In this document: positions 8,255 through 19,978 of the stretch, in pieces
Numbering within the stretch: the stretch's first letter is position 1
Layout of the letters: every line of letters starts with the position of its first letter
Assembly: GCA_030681645.1 (NCBI GenBank)
Contig: JAUXRX010000021.1
Span: 62,001 to 126,000, forward strand
Source of the DNA: Archangium sp.
GTDB lineage: Bacteria; Myxococcota; Myxococcia; Myxococcales; Myxococcaceae
Direction of reading: 5' to 3'
Length of the DNA: 64,000 bases
The notes under the pieces: generated by a model
The model's input: only the letters and a program-made list of their open reading frames with translations
Databases searched by the model: none
What the model was told of the DNA's origin: nothing
Program-made: the position numbers and the translations under genes

Positions 8255-10129
8255 ATGTCTCGTCTCTGGTCAGTGCTGCTGTTGCTCGCGGCCGTCTCGT
8301 GTACGCAGCCCAACGTTACGCCCCGCAGCTCGGGCTCGGTGGCGGTGAGCAACGACGACGCGCTGCTCTTCGTGGTCGACGCCGATCACGACCTGCTGGT
8401 GGTGATCGACACGAAGACGCGCTCGGTGCTGCGCCAGACGCCAGTGGGCCGTCAGCCCGAGCGGGTGCTGGTCGCGCCTGACGGCGCCGTCTTCGTCTCG
8501 AGCCGCGGCGCGCGCACGGTGAGCCGGCTGAGCAAGGGCGGCGAGGTGGTCGAGGCGACGGCGACGGTGGGCGCCGAGCCGGTGGGCCTGGCCCTGTCTG
8601 CCGATCAATCGCAGCTGGTGGTGGCGAACTCGCGGTCGGGCACCCTCTCGATGCTCGACGCGAAGACGCTGCAGGTGCGGCGCGAGGTCGAGGTGGGCGG
8701 GCAGCCGTGGGCGGTGACCGCGGCGCCTGATGGCCGTCGCGTCTACGTGAGCGACTTCAGTAACGGTGCAGTGCGCGTGGCTGACCTCGATCGCGGCGGG
8801 CAGGTCTCGCTGACGCTCGAGCAGCCGGCGGAGGCGGAGTGCGCCTTCGGCACGGTGGCGACGCGCACGCCCAACCAGGCGGCCGACGTGGTGCTCTCGC
8901 CCGAGGGAGATCGCGTCTACGTGGCGCACGTGCAGAGCCGCACCGGGCAGCTGGGGGCGATGGTGCAGAACTCGCTGCGCCTGGCGGTGGCGCCGGCGCT
9001 GAGCACCATCGAGACCTCGTCAGACACGGTGCGCCGCGACGTGGCGCGCAGCACCAACGCGCTCACCAACGGTGTAGCGCCGGAAGTGGACTTCCCCGCG
9101 GCGTTCCTCTCGACCAACCTCGACGAGGGCTGCAACGAGACGCGCGTCAACAGCGGCATGGACGCGCCGTCGTCGCTGGTGGTCGATGGGCGGGGCGAGT
9201 GGATCTTCGTGGCGGACCACAACTCGAACTCGGTGGCGGTGGTGTCGGCGACCGGCCGGGTCGATGAGTCGTACCGGGTGCCTGCGCGCGGCATCTCGGA
9301 CGTGGTGCGGGTGGGCGCGCGGCCCACGGGCATCGCCGTCGCGGGTGACCTGCGCACGGCGTGGGTGCACAACGCGCTCGACTACACGGTGTCTGTGGTG
9401 GAGACGGTGAACGGGCAGTTGACCGAGACACACGTCATTCCCTTCGGTCGCAGCACCCTGCCGGCGGAAGTGGAGCGGGGGCGCCGGCTCTTTTATTCGG
9501 CGGTGGACGCGCGCATGACCGAGCCGGAGTTCGGTGGCGTGTCGTGCTCGAGTTGTCACCCCAACGGCGGCGCGGACGGGCTGTCGTGGGTGTTGCCCGA
9601 GCAGAACCAGAACCCGTGGTCGACCCAGCGCACGTTGCCTGCGCGCAACACGCCGCCGCTGTGGGGCGTGACCACCACGGCGCCGTACCACTGGGACGGC
9701 GCGCTGGCGGACCTCCCGGCGTTCTCGACGCGCATGGTGACGCAGATGGGCGGGCGGGGCGTGAGCCGCGCCGACGTCACCGACCTGTCGGCGTACATGG
9801 GCACGGTGTCCCCGCCGGACAACCCGGCGTCCGGCCGCCTCGCGCCGGGGCTGGTGGCGCGTGGAGAGGCGCTGTTCGCCGAGCGGTGTGAGAGCTGCCA
9901 CAAGGGCGCGGCGTTGACCGACGGGCTGGCGCACCAGACCCTGAACGCGGTGAGCTTCGACACCCCGTCGCTGCGGGGCGTGTTCTCGACGGCGCCGTAC
10001 CTGCACGACGGCTCGGCGCCCGGCCTGCGCCAGGTGCTCACCACGCGCAGCACGCTGGCGCAGCATGATCAGCGGGGGCTGAGCCCGGCGGATCTCGAGG
10101 CGCTCGAGGCGTTCGTCACCACGCGCTAG
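8255..10129 (+). CDS. Beta-propeller lipoprotein with C-terminal diheme cytochrome c
   Basis: The product is 624 residues. ATG 8255 gives a signal peptide with lipobox AAVSC. Residues about 25-400 form a YVTN/NHL-type beta-propeller, with repeated blades such as VFVSSRGARTVSRL, VVANSRSGTLSML and VYVSDFSNGAVRV. Residues about 410-620 hold two c-type haem sites, CSSCH (431-435) and CESCH (545-549), with surrounding sequence like the MauG/cytochrome c peroxidase superfamily (PPLWGVTTTAPYHWDGAL, TPSLRGVFSTAPYLHDGS). It probably works in the periplasm in electron transfer or peroxide/cofactor oxidation. The exact substrate cannot be read. Confidence 0.88.
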   Translation: MSRLWSVLLLLAAVSCTQPNVTPRSSGSVAVSNDDALLFVVDADHDLLVVIDTKTRSVLRQTPVGRQPERVLVAPDGAVFVSSRGARTVSRLSKGGEVVEATATVGAEPVGLALSADQSQLVVANSRSGTLSMLDAKTLQVRREVEVGGQPWAVTAAPDGRRVYVSDFSNGAVRVADLDRGGQVSLTLEQPAEAECAFGTVATRTPNQAADVVLSPEGDRVYVAHVQSRTGQLGAMVQNSLRLAVAPALSTIETSSDTVRRDVARSTNALTNGVAPEVDFPAAFLSTNLDEGCNETRVNSGMDAPSSLVVDGRGEWIFVADHNSNSVAVVSATGRVDESYRVPARGISDVVRVGARPTGIAVAGDLRTAWVHNALDYTVSVVETVNGQLTETHVIPFGRSTLPAEVERGRRLFYSAVDARMTEPEFGGVSCSSCHPNGGADGLSWVLPEQNQNPWSTQRTLPARNTPPLWGVTTTAPYHWDGALADLPAFSTRMVTQMGGRGVSRADVTDLSAYMGTVSPPDNPASGRLAPGLVARGEALFAERCESCHKGAALTDGLAHQTLNAVSFDTPSLRGVFSTAPYLHDGSAPGLRQVLTTRSTLAQHDQRGLSPADLEALEAFVTTR

Positions 10130-10153
10130 AGGCAACAGCCCAGGGGGCGCGGG

Positions 10154-10171
10154 GGGGCAAAGGTTTGCCCC
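10154..10171. terminator. GC-rich hairpin after the propeller-cytochrome gene
   Basis: GGGGCAA (10154-10160) pairs with TTGCCCC (10165-10171) around an AGGT loop, 24 bases after the stop codon. There is no T tract, so termination is only suggested. Confidence 0.4.
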
Positions 10172-10246
10172 GTGCGCGACGCGTGCAGGCTCTCGGCCTC
10201 GGGCAAAGACGCGAGGGTGACGAATTCGCTGAAAAGTACGACGCGC

Positions 10247-10280
10247 GGTCCCAGCGTACAGCCCCCTGTACGCTGGTACC
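10247..10280. repeat. 15-bp inverted repeat around CCAGCGTACAG
   Basis: CCAGCGTACAG (10251-10261) and CTGTACGCTGG (10266-10276) are a perfect inverted repeat with a CCCC loop. Four more flanking bases pair with one mismatch. It lies in the 261-base gap between two convergent genes and could serve as a bidirectional terminator or a structured RNA. The rest of 10130-10390 holds only the hairpin at 10154 and nothing else recognised. Confidence 0.5.
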
Positions 10281-10390
10281 TTTCGTGGCCCCTTGAGCGT
10301 CGAAGCTTGAATCAGTGCGTCAACAAATGCCCGCGGTGAGGGGCCTGTGCGAGTCGAGCAACCGGCGAAAGCCCAGCCAGACCGCCGCTT

Positions 10391-11095
10391 CTACCGAGCA
10401 GCAGCGACGGCGGTGAGCAGCCGCTCCACGCGCGTGTGCACGGCGATCGCCGCCCGAATCGAGGGCACGGGACTCACGTCCGTCCTGCTCGCGCCCGCCG
10501 CGTACACGTTGCTGTCGCTCGGATCTCCGAACGACACCCCCTGCTCATCCGCGAGCAGCGACACGTCCCGCAGCGCCAGCAGCGCCGCCTTCACCTCGGC
10601 GCGCCGCACCACCCCGGCGGCCGCGCTCGCATCCGTCGCAAACAACACGAAGCGCGCATCCAGCTCGGCGTCGCCCGTCGCGTGAGGCCCGGGGAACCTC
10701 ACGGTGAGCGTGCGGGAGATGGGCCCGACCAGGTTGAGCAGCGCGCGCCCCGCACCGACCAGGCTCTTCTCGATCAGCTGAAACGAGACGACCGGCCGCG
10801 CCGCGAGGTGCCACGCCTGCACGGTCACCTGCGAGTTTCCCTCTGCGCGCACGTCGAAGGCATGGGTGAACACGCCCGCGGGCGTCTGCTTGCTGCGCGT
10901 ACGGTTCGGATCTCCACCGAGCGGGCTGGCCCACGGGTAGCCGACCACCTGCAGGAACTCCGCGCGCGCGGCGTCGACGGCACCACGAAGCCCGGTGAGG
11001 TGCTTCACCAACAGCACGATGCCCAGCACGCTCCCGGCCATCACCAGGAAGCACACCCCGAGGATCACCAACTCTCCGAGACCGATGCCGAGCAT
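10391..11095 (-). CDS. Single-pass membrane protein of unknown function
   Basis: The product is 234 residues. It begins MLGIGLGELVILGVCFLVMAGSVLGIVLLV, one long membrane helix. The remaining roughly 200 residues are soluble, with beta-strand rich segments such as QVTVQAWHLAARPVVSFQLIEKSL. ATG 11095 is preferred over an upstream in-frame ATG at 11134, which would overlap the divergent gene starting at 11133. The 37-base space between the two starts would hold both promoters. No family was recognised. Confidence 0.6.
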   Translation of the reverse strand: MLGIGLGELVILGVCFLVMAGSVLGIVLLVKHLTGLRGAVDAARAEFLQVVGYPWASPLGGDPNRTRSKQTPAGVFTHAFDVRAEGNSQVTVQAWHLAARPVVSFQLIEKSLVGAGRALLNLVGPISRTLTVRFPGPHATGDAELDARFVLFATDASAAAGVVRRAEVKAALLALRDVSLLADEQGVSFGDPSDSNVYAAGASRTDVSPVPSIRAAIAVHTRVERLLTAVAAAR

Positions 11096-11132
11096 GGCGC
11101 CCGAGTAGCCCACCTCGTGCGAGAGTGCGCGC

Positions 11133-11618
11133 ATGACGACGCTCGCGCTCTTCCTCTGGCTCGGCGCTGTGAAGGACGCCGGGGTCACCGACCCGTGGGA
11201 CTTCGACGGCGTGTACGCCTCGGTGCAGGCGAAGGGCGACACGCGTGACTCGCTGAGCACGCTGGCGCTCGAGAAGCTGGGCCTGCGGCTCGAGGGGCCG
11301 CTGAGCCTCAAGGTCTCCGCGCACGCGAATACGGTGGGCGGAACCACCCTGCACCTCGAGGACCCGAGTGACGCGAAGGCGTACTGCGACGTCTACGCCA
11401 CCCGCGACGACGACGGGGGGCTGCGCTTCTCCGACAGTCGCTGCTCCTTCGCGGCCTTCAGCGGGAGGCTGCGCACCCAGGCCACCTGCCGGAAGATCTC
11501 CGGTACGGCCAGGAGGCTCGACGACGGCCGGGTCGCGCTCGAGGCCCGCTCGCCCGACTGCAGCGCCCAGCCGATGGGGTTGTCGCTGAGCATCTCGGGT
11601 TCTCTGTCTCCCAGGTGA
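11133..11618 (+). CDS. Hypothetical protein, probably exported
   Basis: The product is 161 residues. The N-terminus MTTLALFLWLGAV is a short hydrophobic stretch that could be a minimal signal sequence, although no classic cleavage site follows. The body has four cysteines, placed as AYCDVY, SRCSFA, ATCRKI and DCSAQP, in a beta-rich pattern suggesting two disulfides. It is 4 bases ahead of the DAG lipoprotein gene and divergent from a membrane protein gene, so it likely starts a two-gene operon. Confidence 0.6.
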   Translation: MTTLALFLWLGAVKDAGVTDPWDFDGVYASVQAKGDTRDSLSTLALEKLGLRLEGPLSLKVSAHANTVGGTTLHLEDPSDAKAYCDVYATRDDDGGLRFSDSRCSFAAFSGRLRTQATCRKISGTARRLDDGRVALEARSPDCSAQPMGLSLSISGSLSPR

Positions 11619-11622
11619 GTGC

Positions 11623-12408
11623 ATGCGTCGCGCGCTCGTCCTCTTCTGTCTGGCGTGGATGGTGGGCTGCAACTGCGGCGGCACGCCGTCGACCTGCACC
11701 CCGGCCAACTGCCTCGGCTGCTGTGATTCCAGCGGTGAATGCCAGGGCGGCGCCGAGGCGCTCACCTGCGGTACGGCCGGAGCCGACTGCCGCGCGTGCA
11801 CCAGCGTGCAGCAATGCCAGCTCGGGTTCTGCCGCGACCTCGGCGCGGGAGGCGGCACTGCCACCGGCGGCGGGGGCGGAGGCGCTTCCGACGCGGGCTC
11901 GCCCGACGCGGGTGATGACGCAGGGACTGAGGATGCCGGAGCCGCTGACGCGGGCTCTCCCGACGCGAGCGTTCCGGACGCGGGCTCACCCGACGCGAGC
12001 GTTCCCGATGCGGGTGTTCGGGACGCCGGAATTCCCGACGCAGGCCCTCGCGACGCCGGGGCTCCCGACGCAGGGCCCCGTGACGCCGGGACGCCCGACG
12101 CAGGGCCGACCCACGTGCACATCCTGATCAGCAACACCTGCGTGGTGCAGGTGCAGCCGCCCTCACTCACGGCCGCGCTCAACAGCGGGCTGCGGCTCGA
12201 CTTCCACAATCACAGCGTCGACTACCAGGCCGACGTGTGGAGCTCGCGCGGCTACGGCTACCTCCAGCTCCCCACCGGCGCGCTGTGGAACGACCCCATC
12301 AACCACTGCGGCGGACCGATGCCGTACACCGAGTACTTCGACATCAGCATCGCGGGCGGCGGCTCCTCGGGCTGTCCCAGCGTGCGCTTCAACATCCGAT
12401 GTCAGTGA
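11623..12408 (+). CDS. DAG-repeat lipoprotein with Cys-rich head
   Basis: The product is 261 residues. Signal peptide with lipobox WMVGC. Residues 18-75 form a Cys-rich head (TCTPANCLGCC, ECQGG, DCRACTSVQQC). Residues about 76-165 are a low-complexity spacer of Gly runs followed by repeated PDAG and PDAS units, a style common in Myxococcota surface lipoproteins. The last 95 residues form a compact domain from HVHILISNTC to NIRCQ with Trp and Cys residues but no recognised family. The spacer probably holds the C-terminal domain away from the outer membrane. Confidence 0.75.
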   Translation: MRRALVLFCLAWMVGCNCGGTPSTCTPANCLGCCDSSGECQGGAEALTCGTAGADCRACTSVQQCQLGFCRDLGAGGGTATGGGGGGASDAGSPDAGDDAGTEDAGAADAGSPDASVPDAGSPDASVPDAGVRDAGIPDAGPRDAGAPDAGPRDAGTPDAGPTHVHILISNTCVVQVQPPSLTAALNSGLRLDFHNHSVDYQADVWSSRGYGYLQLPTGALWNDPINHCGGPMPYTEYFDISIAGGGSSGCPSVRFNIRCQ

Positions 12409-12410
12409 CA

Positions 12411-12435
12411 CATTTGTCCAGCTGACTGACAAATG
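12411..12435. promoter_or_regulatory. Inverted repeat CATTTGTC-N9-GACAAATG
   Basis: Perfect 8-bp arms (12411-12418 and 12428-12435) with a CAGCTG core in the spacer, AT-rich compared with surroundings. It lies 3 bases after the lipoprotein stop and 28 bases before the ATPase start, so it may be an operator for the ATPase gene or a weak terminator. Confidence 0.4.
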
Positions 12436-12462
12436 AGCCGGTTGTTGTGACATGGTGCGGCC

Positions 12463-13824
12463 ATGAAGCGCCGGTTGATGACCGAACTCGAACGCTGGAG
12501 TGACGGCCGCCGCCGGAAGCCGCTTGTCGTGCGGGGGGCGCGGCAGGTGGGCAAGTCGTGGCTCATTCGCGCCTTCGGTGCGGAGCGCTTCGGCTCGGTG
12601 GTGGACCTCAACTTCGAGCGCGATCCGCAGCTCGCCCGGTGCTTCGCGGGGAATGAGCCGAAGAACATCGTCCGGCGCATCGAGAACGCCACGGGGAAGC
12701 TGCTGCGGCCCGATGGCACCAACCTGCTCATGCTCGACGAGGTGCAGGCGGCGCCCGAGGTGTTGGCGAAGCTGCGGTGGTTTGCCGAGGAGCTGCCCTC
12801 GCTTCCCGTCATCGCCACCGGCTCGCTGCTCGACTTCGCGCTCGCCGAGCACACCTTCAGCATGCCGGTGGGGCGCATCAGCTACCTCCACCTCGAGCCG
12901 ATGGGCTTCGTGGAGTTCCTCGAGGCGGTGGGCGAAGAGCTGCTGGCGAGCCGGGTGCGGGAGGCCGAGCTCGACGACTTCCGCGGCGCGGCGCACGAGA
13001 CGCTGATGGCGCGCTTCCGCGAGTACCTCCTCGTGGGAGGCATGCCGGCGGCGGTCCAGGCGTGGGTCACCGAGCGCACCTTCGCCGCGGTGAGCGAGGT
13101 GCAGCGGGACCTGCTCGCGACGCTCAGAGACGACTTCGCGAAGTACGCCGATCGGGTGCACCACCGGCGGCTGCAGGCCGTGTTCGCGGGCATTCCGCAC
13201 CAGCTCGGTCAGCGCTTCTCGTACGCGCGGGTCGATCGCTCGGAGCGCGCCGCCGCGCTGGGCCGCGCGGTCGAGCTCCTGTGCCTGGCGCGCGTCGCCC
13301 ATCGCGTTCGCGCCTCCCCCGCGCTGAAGCCGCCGCTCGAGGCGGGCGCGTCCGACCGGCACTTCAAGCTGCTCTTCTGCGACGTCGGCCTGGCGAACGC
13401 GGCCCTTGGCGTCCGGCTCGCCGAGCTCGACGCGGGGACCCTGCTGCCCCACTCGGGCGGCGTGGCAGAGCAGGTCGTCGGCCAACTGCTCCGCCTCACC
13501 GCGGAGTCAAACGAGCTGCCGACGGCGTTCTTCTGGAAGCGCGAGGAGCGTGGCTCGGAAGCGGAGGTCGACTACGTGGTCGCCGACGGCACGCGCCTGG
13601 TGCCCATCGAGGTGAAGGCGGGCAGCACCGGAGCGCTCAAGAGCCTCCATGCCCTGATGGCGGCGCGGCGCTGGAAGGCCGCCGTGCGCTTCAGCGACGC
13701 TCCTCCGCAGCTCACCGAGGTCGACGTCCACGCGGTCGGCTCTGGCCACGCGCGCTATCGGCTGCTCTCGCTGCCGCTCTACCTGGCGGAAGCCTTGCCG
13801 CGATTGCTGGCGGGCCTGCGCTGA
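12463..13824 (+). CDS. AAA_14 / DUF4143 ATPase
   Basis: The product is 453 residues. The N-terminal AAA_14 domain has Walker A GARQVGKSWLI near residue 25 and Walker B LLMLDEVQ near residue 90. The arginine-rich motif RGARQVGKS is characteristic of this family. The C-terminal DUF4143 region contains a PD-(D/E)xK-like strand pair (EVDYVVADGTRLVPIEVKAG). Members are widespread single-gene ATPases whose cellular role is not established; a nuclease-like C-terminal fold is expected. The gene stands alone, preceded by an inverted repeat. Confidence 0.88.
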   Translation: MKRRLMTELERWSDGRRRKPLVVRGARQVGKSWLIRAFGAERFGSVVDLNFERDPQLARCFAGNEPKNIVRRIENATGKLLRPDGTNLLMLDEVQAAPEVLAKLRWFAEELPSLPVIATGSLLDFALAEHTFSMPVGRISYLHLEPMGFVEFLEAVGEELLASRVREAELDDFRGAAHETLMARFREYLLVGGMPAAVQAWVTERTFAAVSEVQRDLLATLRDDFAKYADRVHHRRLQAVFAGIPHQLGQRFSYARVDRSERAAALGRAVELLCLARVAHRVRASPALKPPLEAGASDRHFKLLFCDVGLANAALGVRLAELDAGTLLPHSGGVAEQVVGQLLRLTAESNELPTAFFWKREERGSEAEVDYVVADGTRLVPIEVKAGSTGALKSLHALMAARRWKAAVRFSDAPPQLTEVDVHAVGSGHARYRLLSLPLYLAEALPRLLAGLR

Positions 13825-13830
13825 GCCGGT

Positions 13831-15003
13831 TCACTTCTTCCGGGGCGTCATCGACGAGGACGCCTTCAGCCGGCCTTCGAGCACGTCGACGACCATGGCG
13901 CGGGTCTGCTCATAGGTCGGCTCGGCGGTGAAGATCCCGTACGTCTGGTGGCTGTTGTCGGGGAAATATCCGTCGAGGTGCCAGGCCCGCTCGTCGGCCT
14001 TCAGCTCGCCGCTCCCGCGCATGTAGTCAGTGGTGAATTCGTACGAGCCGAGCGAGATCACCCGCTGCAGCTTGTTCCCCGGAGGGGCGGCGACCCTGAA
14101 GGAGTAGCGCACCGCCCGCTCTCCGGTTAGCTCGAACGACTCGAAGACGAGCACGTTCTTCCCGCCGAGCGCGAACTGCTCCCGGCAGAAGTCCCGGTGC
14201 TCGGCTTCCACCTTCTTCGCCTTGAAGAGCGCCAGCACCTCAGCGCGGCGGCGATCTCGCGCGGGGAGCTCGCCCAGCGCCTGGTGGAGCTGCACCAGCT
14301 TCGCGCGGGCGTGCCAGTCGTCGGCATCCGCCAGGGCGACGGCCTCGAAGTGACCGAGCGCGCGCTTTGGCTGCCCCGCGAGCTGGTAGTAGAGCCCGGC
14401 GTTGTAGGCGGCGAGCATGTCGCGGGGCTCGAGCTTCAACGACTCCTCGAGCAGCGCGATGCCCTCTGCGCCCTTGCCGGTGTCGATCAGCAGGCGCCCG
14501 GCGATCGACTTCGAGTACGCGTCCTTCGGGTCGAGCGCGATCGCCTTCTTCAGCGCGTCGAGGGCACGGTCCTTCTGCCCGAGATCGGCGAGCGAGCCGC
14601 CCAGCTCAGCCCAGCCACGGACCTGCTTCGGGGCGAGCTCGGTGGCCTTGCGGAAGTGGCGCACCGCGGCCTCGAGCGCGTCGAGGTGCTGGGCGGCGAC
14701 GCCGCGGTAGAAGTGCGCGTCGGCGTCGAGCGGGCTCAGCGTGATGGCCTCGTCGAGGCTGAGCGCGGCGGCGGCGTCGTCCTCGAGGTAGAGCTGGGTG
14801 CGCCCCAGCAGCAGCAGCGTCTCTCCGGTGTGGTTCTTCGCGCGGGCGGCGGTGGTGAGGTCCTGGAGCAGCTTCTCGCCGCTCGCCTTCACCTCGGCGG
14901 CCTGGCCCGTGTTCTTGAGCGCGCGCAGCGCCTCGACGCGCGCGCGGAAGGGGTTCTCTTCGGGTGCCGCGGCCACCATCACCACCACCAGGAGCGAGAG
15001 CAT
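13831..15003 (-). CDS. Exported TPR-repeat protein
   Basis: The product is 390 residues from ATG 15003, beginning with a short Sec signal peptide (MLSLLVVVMVAAAPEENP). Residues about 45-290 hold roughly six to seven tetratricopeptide repeats with the W/LG-Y-A-P pattern (AAALSLDEAITLSPLDADAHFYRGV, ALDALKKAIALDPKDAYSKSI). The C-terminal 110 residues form a separate beta-rich domain. TPR arrays mediate protein contacts, so it is probably a periplasmic scaffold. Its start lies 44 bases from a divergent gene. Confidence 0.8.
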   Translation of the reverse strand: MLSLLVVVMVAAAPEENPFRARVEALRALKNTGQAAEVKASGEKLLQDLTTAARAKNHTGETLLLLGRTQLYLEDDAAAALSLDEAITLSPLDADAHFYRGVAAQHLDALEAAVRHFRKATELAPKQVRGWAELGGSLADLGQKDRALDALKKAIALDPKDAYSKSIAGRLLIDTGKGAEGIALLEESLKLEPRDMLAAYNAGLYYQLAGQPKRALGHFEAVALADADDWHARAKLVQLHQALGELPARDRRRAEVLALFKAKKVEAEHRDFCREQFALGGKNVLVFESFELTGERAVRYSFRVAAPPGNKLQRVISLGSYEFTTDYMRGSGELKADERAWHLDGYFPDNSHQTYGIFTAEPTYEQTRAMVVDVLEGRLKASSSMTPRKK

Positions 15004-15047
15004 TCGCCCATCATGCGCCGGCTTCGGAGCGGTGTAACCTCGGCTTC

Positions 15048-15473
15048 GTGACCTGGAAATTCTTCGAAGTCCGGAATGGCGACCAGAAGGCGCAGGTGTT
15101 GCTCGACCACCGGTTCGCCGGCGAGCCGCCCACCGCGGCGCTCCCCAACATCGGGTGGTTCGGCGTGTGGTGCCGGGAAAGCCCTGGCGGCGCGTACTGG
15201 GCCCCACAGGAAGCGCCGGCGCTCGACGCGCTCGAGGAAGATCTCATCGCGCTGGCCGAGAAGCACGGCAACGGCTGGGCGGTGTACCTCCGCCGCCACG
15301 CGACGCCGGGGCTGCGCGAGTACTACTTCTACTTCGGTGACGGCGCCGAGCTGGGGAAGGTGGCAGTGGCGCTGGCCACCAAGCACCCCGGCTATCGCAT
15401 CGAGTTCGACTCGAAGCCTGATCCGAAGTGGTCGGGTTACGCCTCGTGGCTCAAGGAAGCGCCGCTCGGCTGA
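15048..15473 (+). CDS. DUF695-like small protein
   Basis: The product is 141 residues from GTG 15048, which gives the natural N-terminus MTWKFFEVRNGDQKAQVLLDH; in-frame sequence upstream is shadow of the TPR gene. The middle EDLIALAEKHGNGWAVYLRRH and the end REYYFYFGDG resemble DUF695 proteins, small cytoplasmic proteins of unknown function. No signal peptide or membrane segment. Confidence in the family is moderate. Confidence 0.55.
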   Translation: MTWKFFEVRNGDQKAQVLLDHRFAGEPPTAALPNIGWFGVWCRESPGGAYWAPQEAPALDALEEDLIALAEKHGNGWAVYLRRHATPGLREYYFYFGDGAELGKVAVALATKHPGYRIEFDSKPDPKWSGYASWLKEAPLG

Positions 15474-15506
15474 CTCAGACGCCCAGCGCGTCGCGCAGTG
15501 ACGTCA

Positions 15507-16160
15507 CTACTTCGCGGACACTGCCCGAGCGGTGCTCGCCTTCTTCGCTTCGGCCGCCGTCGTGAGCAGGTGCTCCGAGCCCGCAATGACGCGCTCCACG
15601 CTCGGCTCGAAGCCAGCGACGAAGGCCGCGCCTCCCGACACGGTGTAGCCAGGCCGCTTGCAGAACTCGGCGTACTCGACGAGCGCCTGCGAGTAGGCGG
15701 CGATTCCAGCGGTGTACTCGTCGACCAGCGGCACGAGAGTGGTGTCGAGCGGCCTCACGTAGTCCGCCAGCAGCCGCTCGGCGTAGAGCTGTTCGTTGGC
15801 GACGGCCTCCTCGCGGGTGCCCGCGTTGCGTCGCCCGTGGGCGGCTTCGAGTTTCGCCCGCGTCGCCTCGAGCGAGGCCCTGAGGGCCTGCGCCTCCTTG
15901 CGGCCCTTCTCCAGGGTGCGACGGGCGCTCTCCAGCCGGGTAATGGCCCCGGTGAACTGGAACTGGAGCGAGCCATTGCGGCAGCCCCGGAACGCCTCGG
16001 AGGCCGCGCTCAGCACCGCGCCCACCGAGCGGACCCGGGCATCGGCGGCCTGGAAATGGGCGTTGGCCTGGGCGCGCGCGGTCTCGAGCTCGGTGAGCGG
16101 ATCAGCGAGGACGGCAGAAGGGAACACGACGAGAGACAGCACGGCAGCGCGGAGGAACAT
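15507..16160 (-). CDS. Secreted coiled-coil protein of unknown function
   Basis: The product is 217 residues. ATG 16160 gives a Sec signal peptide MFLRAAVLSLVVFPSAVLA. The mature protein is almost wholly helical, with long heptad-like stretches (LTELETARAQANAHFQAADARV, ARRTLEKGRKEAQALRASLEATRAKLEAA), so a periplasmic coiled coil is likely. It has two cysteines. No family was recognised. GAGG precedes the start by few bases (reverse of 16150-16156). Confidence 0.65.
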   Translation of the reverse strand: MFLRAAVLSLVVFPSAVLADPLTELETARAQANAHFQAADARVRSVGAVLSAASEAFRGCRNGSLQFQFTGAITRLESARRTLEKGRKEAQALRASLEATRAKLEAAHGRRNAGTREEAVANEQLYAERLLADYVRPLDTTLVPLVDEYTAGIAAYSQALVEYAEFCKRPGYTVSGGAAFVAGFEPSVERVIAGSEHLLTTAAEAKKASTARAVSAK

Positions 16161-16360
16161 GGGGCTTTCGGGTGAGAGGACGCCTGGAAGGCGAGCCCCG
16201 CCGTGCAGCCGCTGTGCCTGCCTGTCCACGCTCGGAGGGCGAGGACCCGCGCGTCGCCCCAGCCGCGCTGATCATGGAGCCACGACCACGCCTGTCCCCT
16301 GCGGCCCGCACTCATGGCCCGTCTCCGTGGGGAATGAACCCTGCGTCGGGCGAACCCGAG

Positions 16361-17149
16361 TCAACGGCACTGGGTCGTGCAGCGCGCGAAGTCGATCGCG
16401 CACCCAGCCGCGCAGTCGAGACACGTGCGCACGCTCGACTGGGAACAGGCTCGCTCACAGGCGTCGCGTTTCGGCTCGCAGTCACACACGCCGCCATCCG
16501 GGAAGTGCGTGCCCGCGTCGACGGCGGCTCCAGCGTCGGTCCCGCAGGCCGCCGCGAGCTGGGCGCCGGCCGCCATCGCGTTGCAGGCGTCAGGGCAATA
16601 CTCGACGAGGTCGATGCCCGCGTCTCGCGCGTCGCCGCACGCACTCGCACGGGGCTCGGCGCTCAGCTGCCCTCCGCACGCCTTGAAGGAGCGACAACCT
16701 TCGAGCGAGCACCGGGGATCGATCGGCGGACAGCTTCCACAGCCCAATCCGCGACACGAGCGCGCGGCAGGGCGACAACAGTTCGAAACCCCGTCGCAGC
16801 ATCCCTCACCGCATCCGGGGCCACCACCACCGCAGCCGAAGACGCAGTACCCGCAGTCGTACGCGATGGATCCGCAGGCCACGCTCGTCGCTGACTCGAG
16901 AGTGCAGCCCGGACCTGTCGGAGAAATGGGTTTCGCGCCACACCACGCCGACGCGCACACGCGCTCGCATTCCTCGGTCGTCAGCGGCGTCGCCGGGGCG
17001 AGCGTCGTCTTCACCGCGACGGAGGTACCGCACAGGCTCGCGTTGCATGTCCCCGCGTCGGGAACGTCGATGCGCTCCGGAGTGATGCGCGGACAACCTG
17101 CGACGCCCACCATCAGCGCCAGCACCGCCCTGAACCGGGTTCGCCTCAT
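16361..17149 (-). CDS. Cys-rich lipoprotein
   Basis: The product is 262 residues with signal peptide and lipobox VGVAGC. The mature protein contains about 30 cysteines in clusters (CGYCVFGCGGGGPGCGEGCC, CCRPAARSC, CGSCPPIDPRC) plus short DAG-type turns. Clusters of this kind normally form many disulfides in secreted myxobacterial proteins of unknown role. The 200 bases between this gene and the upstream coiled-coil gene hold nothing recognised. Confidence 0.7.
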   Translation of the reverse strand: MRRTRFRAVLALMVGVAGCPRITPERIDVPDAGTCNASLCGTSVAVKTTLAPATPLTTEECERVCASAWCGAKPISPTGPGCTLESATSVACGSIAYDCGYCVFGCGGGGPGCGEGCCDGVSNCCRPAARSCRGLGCGSCPPIDPRCSLEGCRSFKACGGQLSAEPRASACGDARDAGIDLVEYCPDACNAMAAGAQLAAACGTDAGAAVDAGTHFPDGGVCDCEPKRDACERACSQSSVRTCLDCAAGCAIDFARCTTQCR

Positions 17150-17299
17150 GGGCTTTTGACTCCTGACTTCGTCACGGTGGGACAGCGGACGCCGATGCGA
17201 ATTCCGGTTGCCGAGCTGAGCTCGCGTCGCACCGAAATCATCGGCGCCCTCGACGTCTTGATCACCGGCTTCCGAAAGGCGCCTGACTCGTCCTTCATC

Positions 17300-19974
<2,675 letters not shown>

Positions 19975-19978
<4 letters not shown>
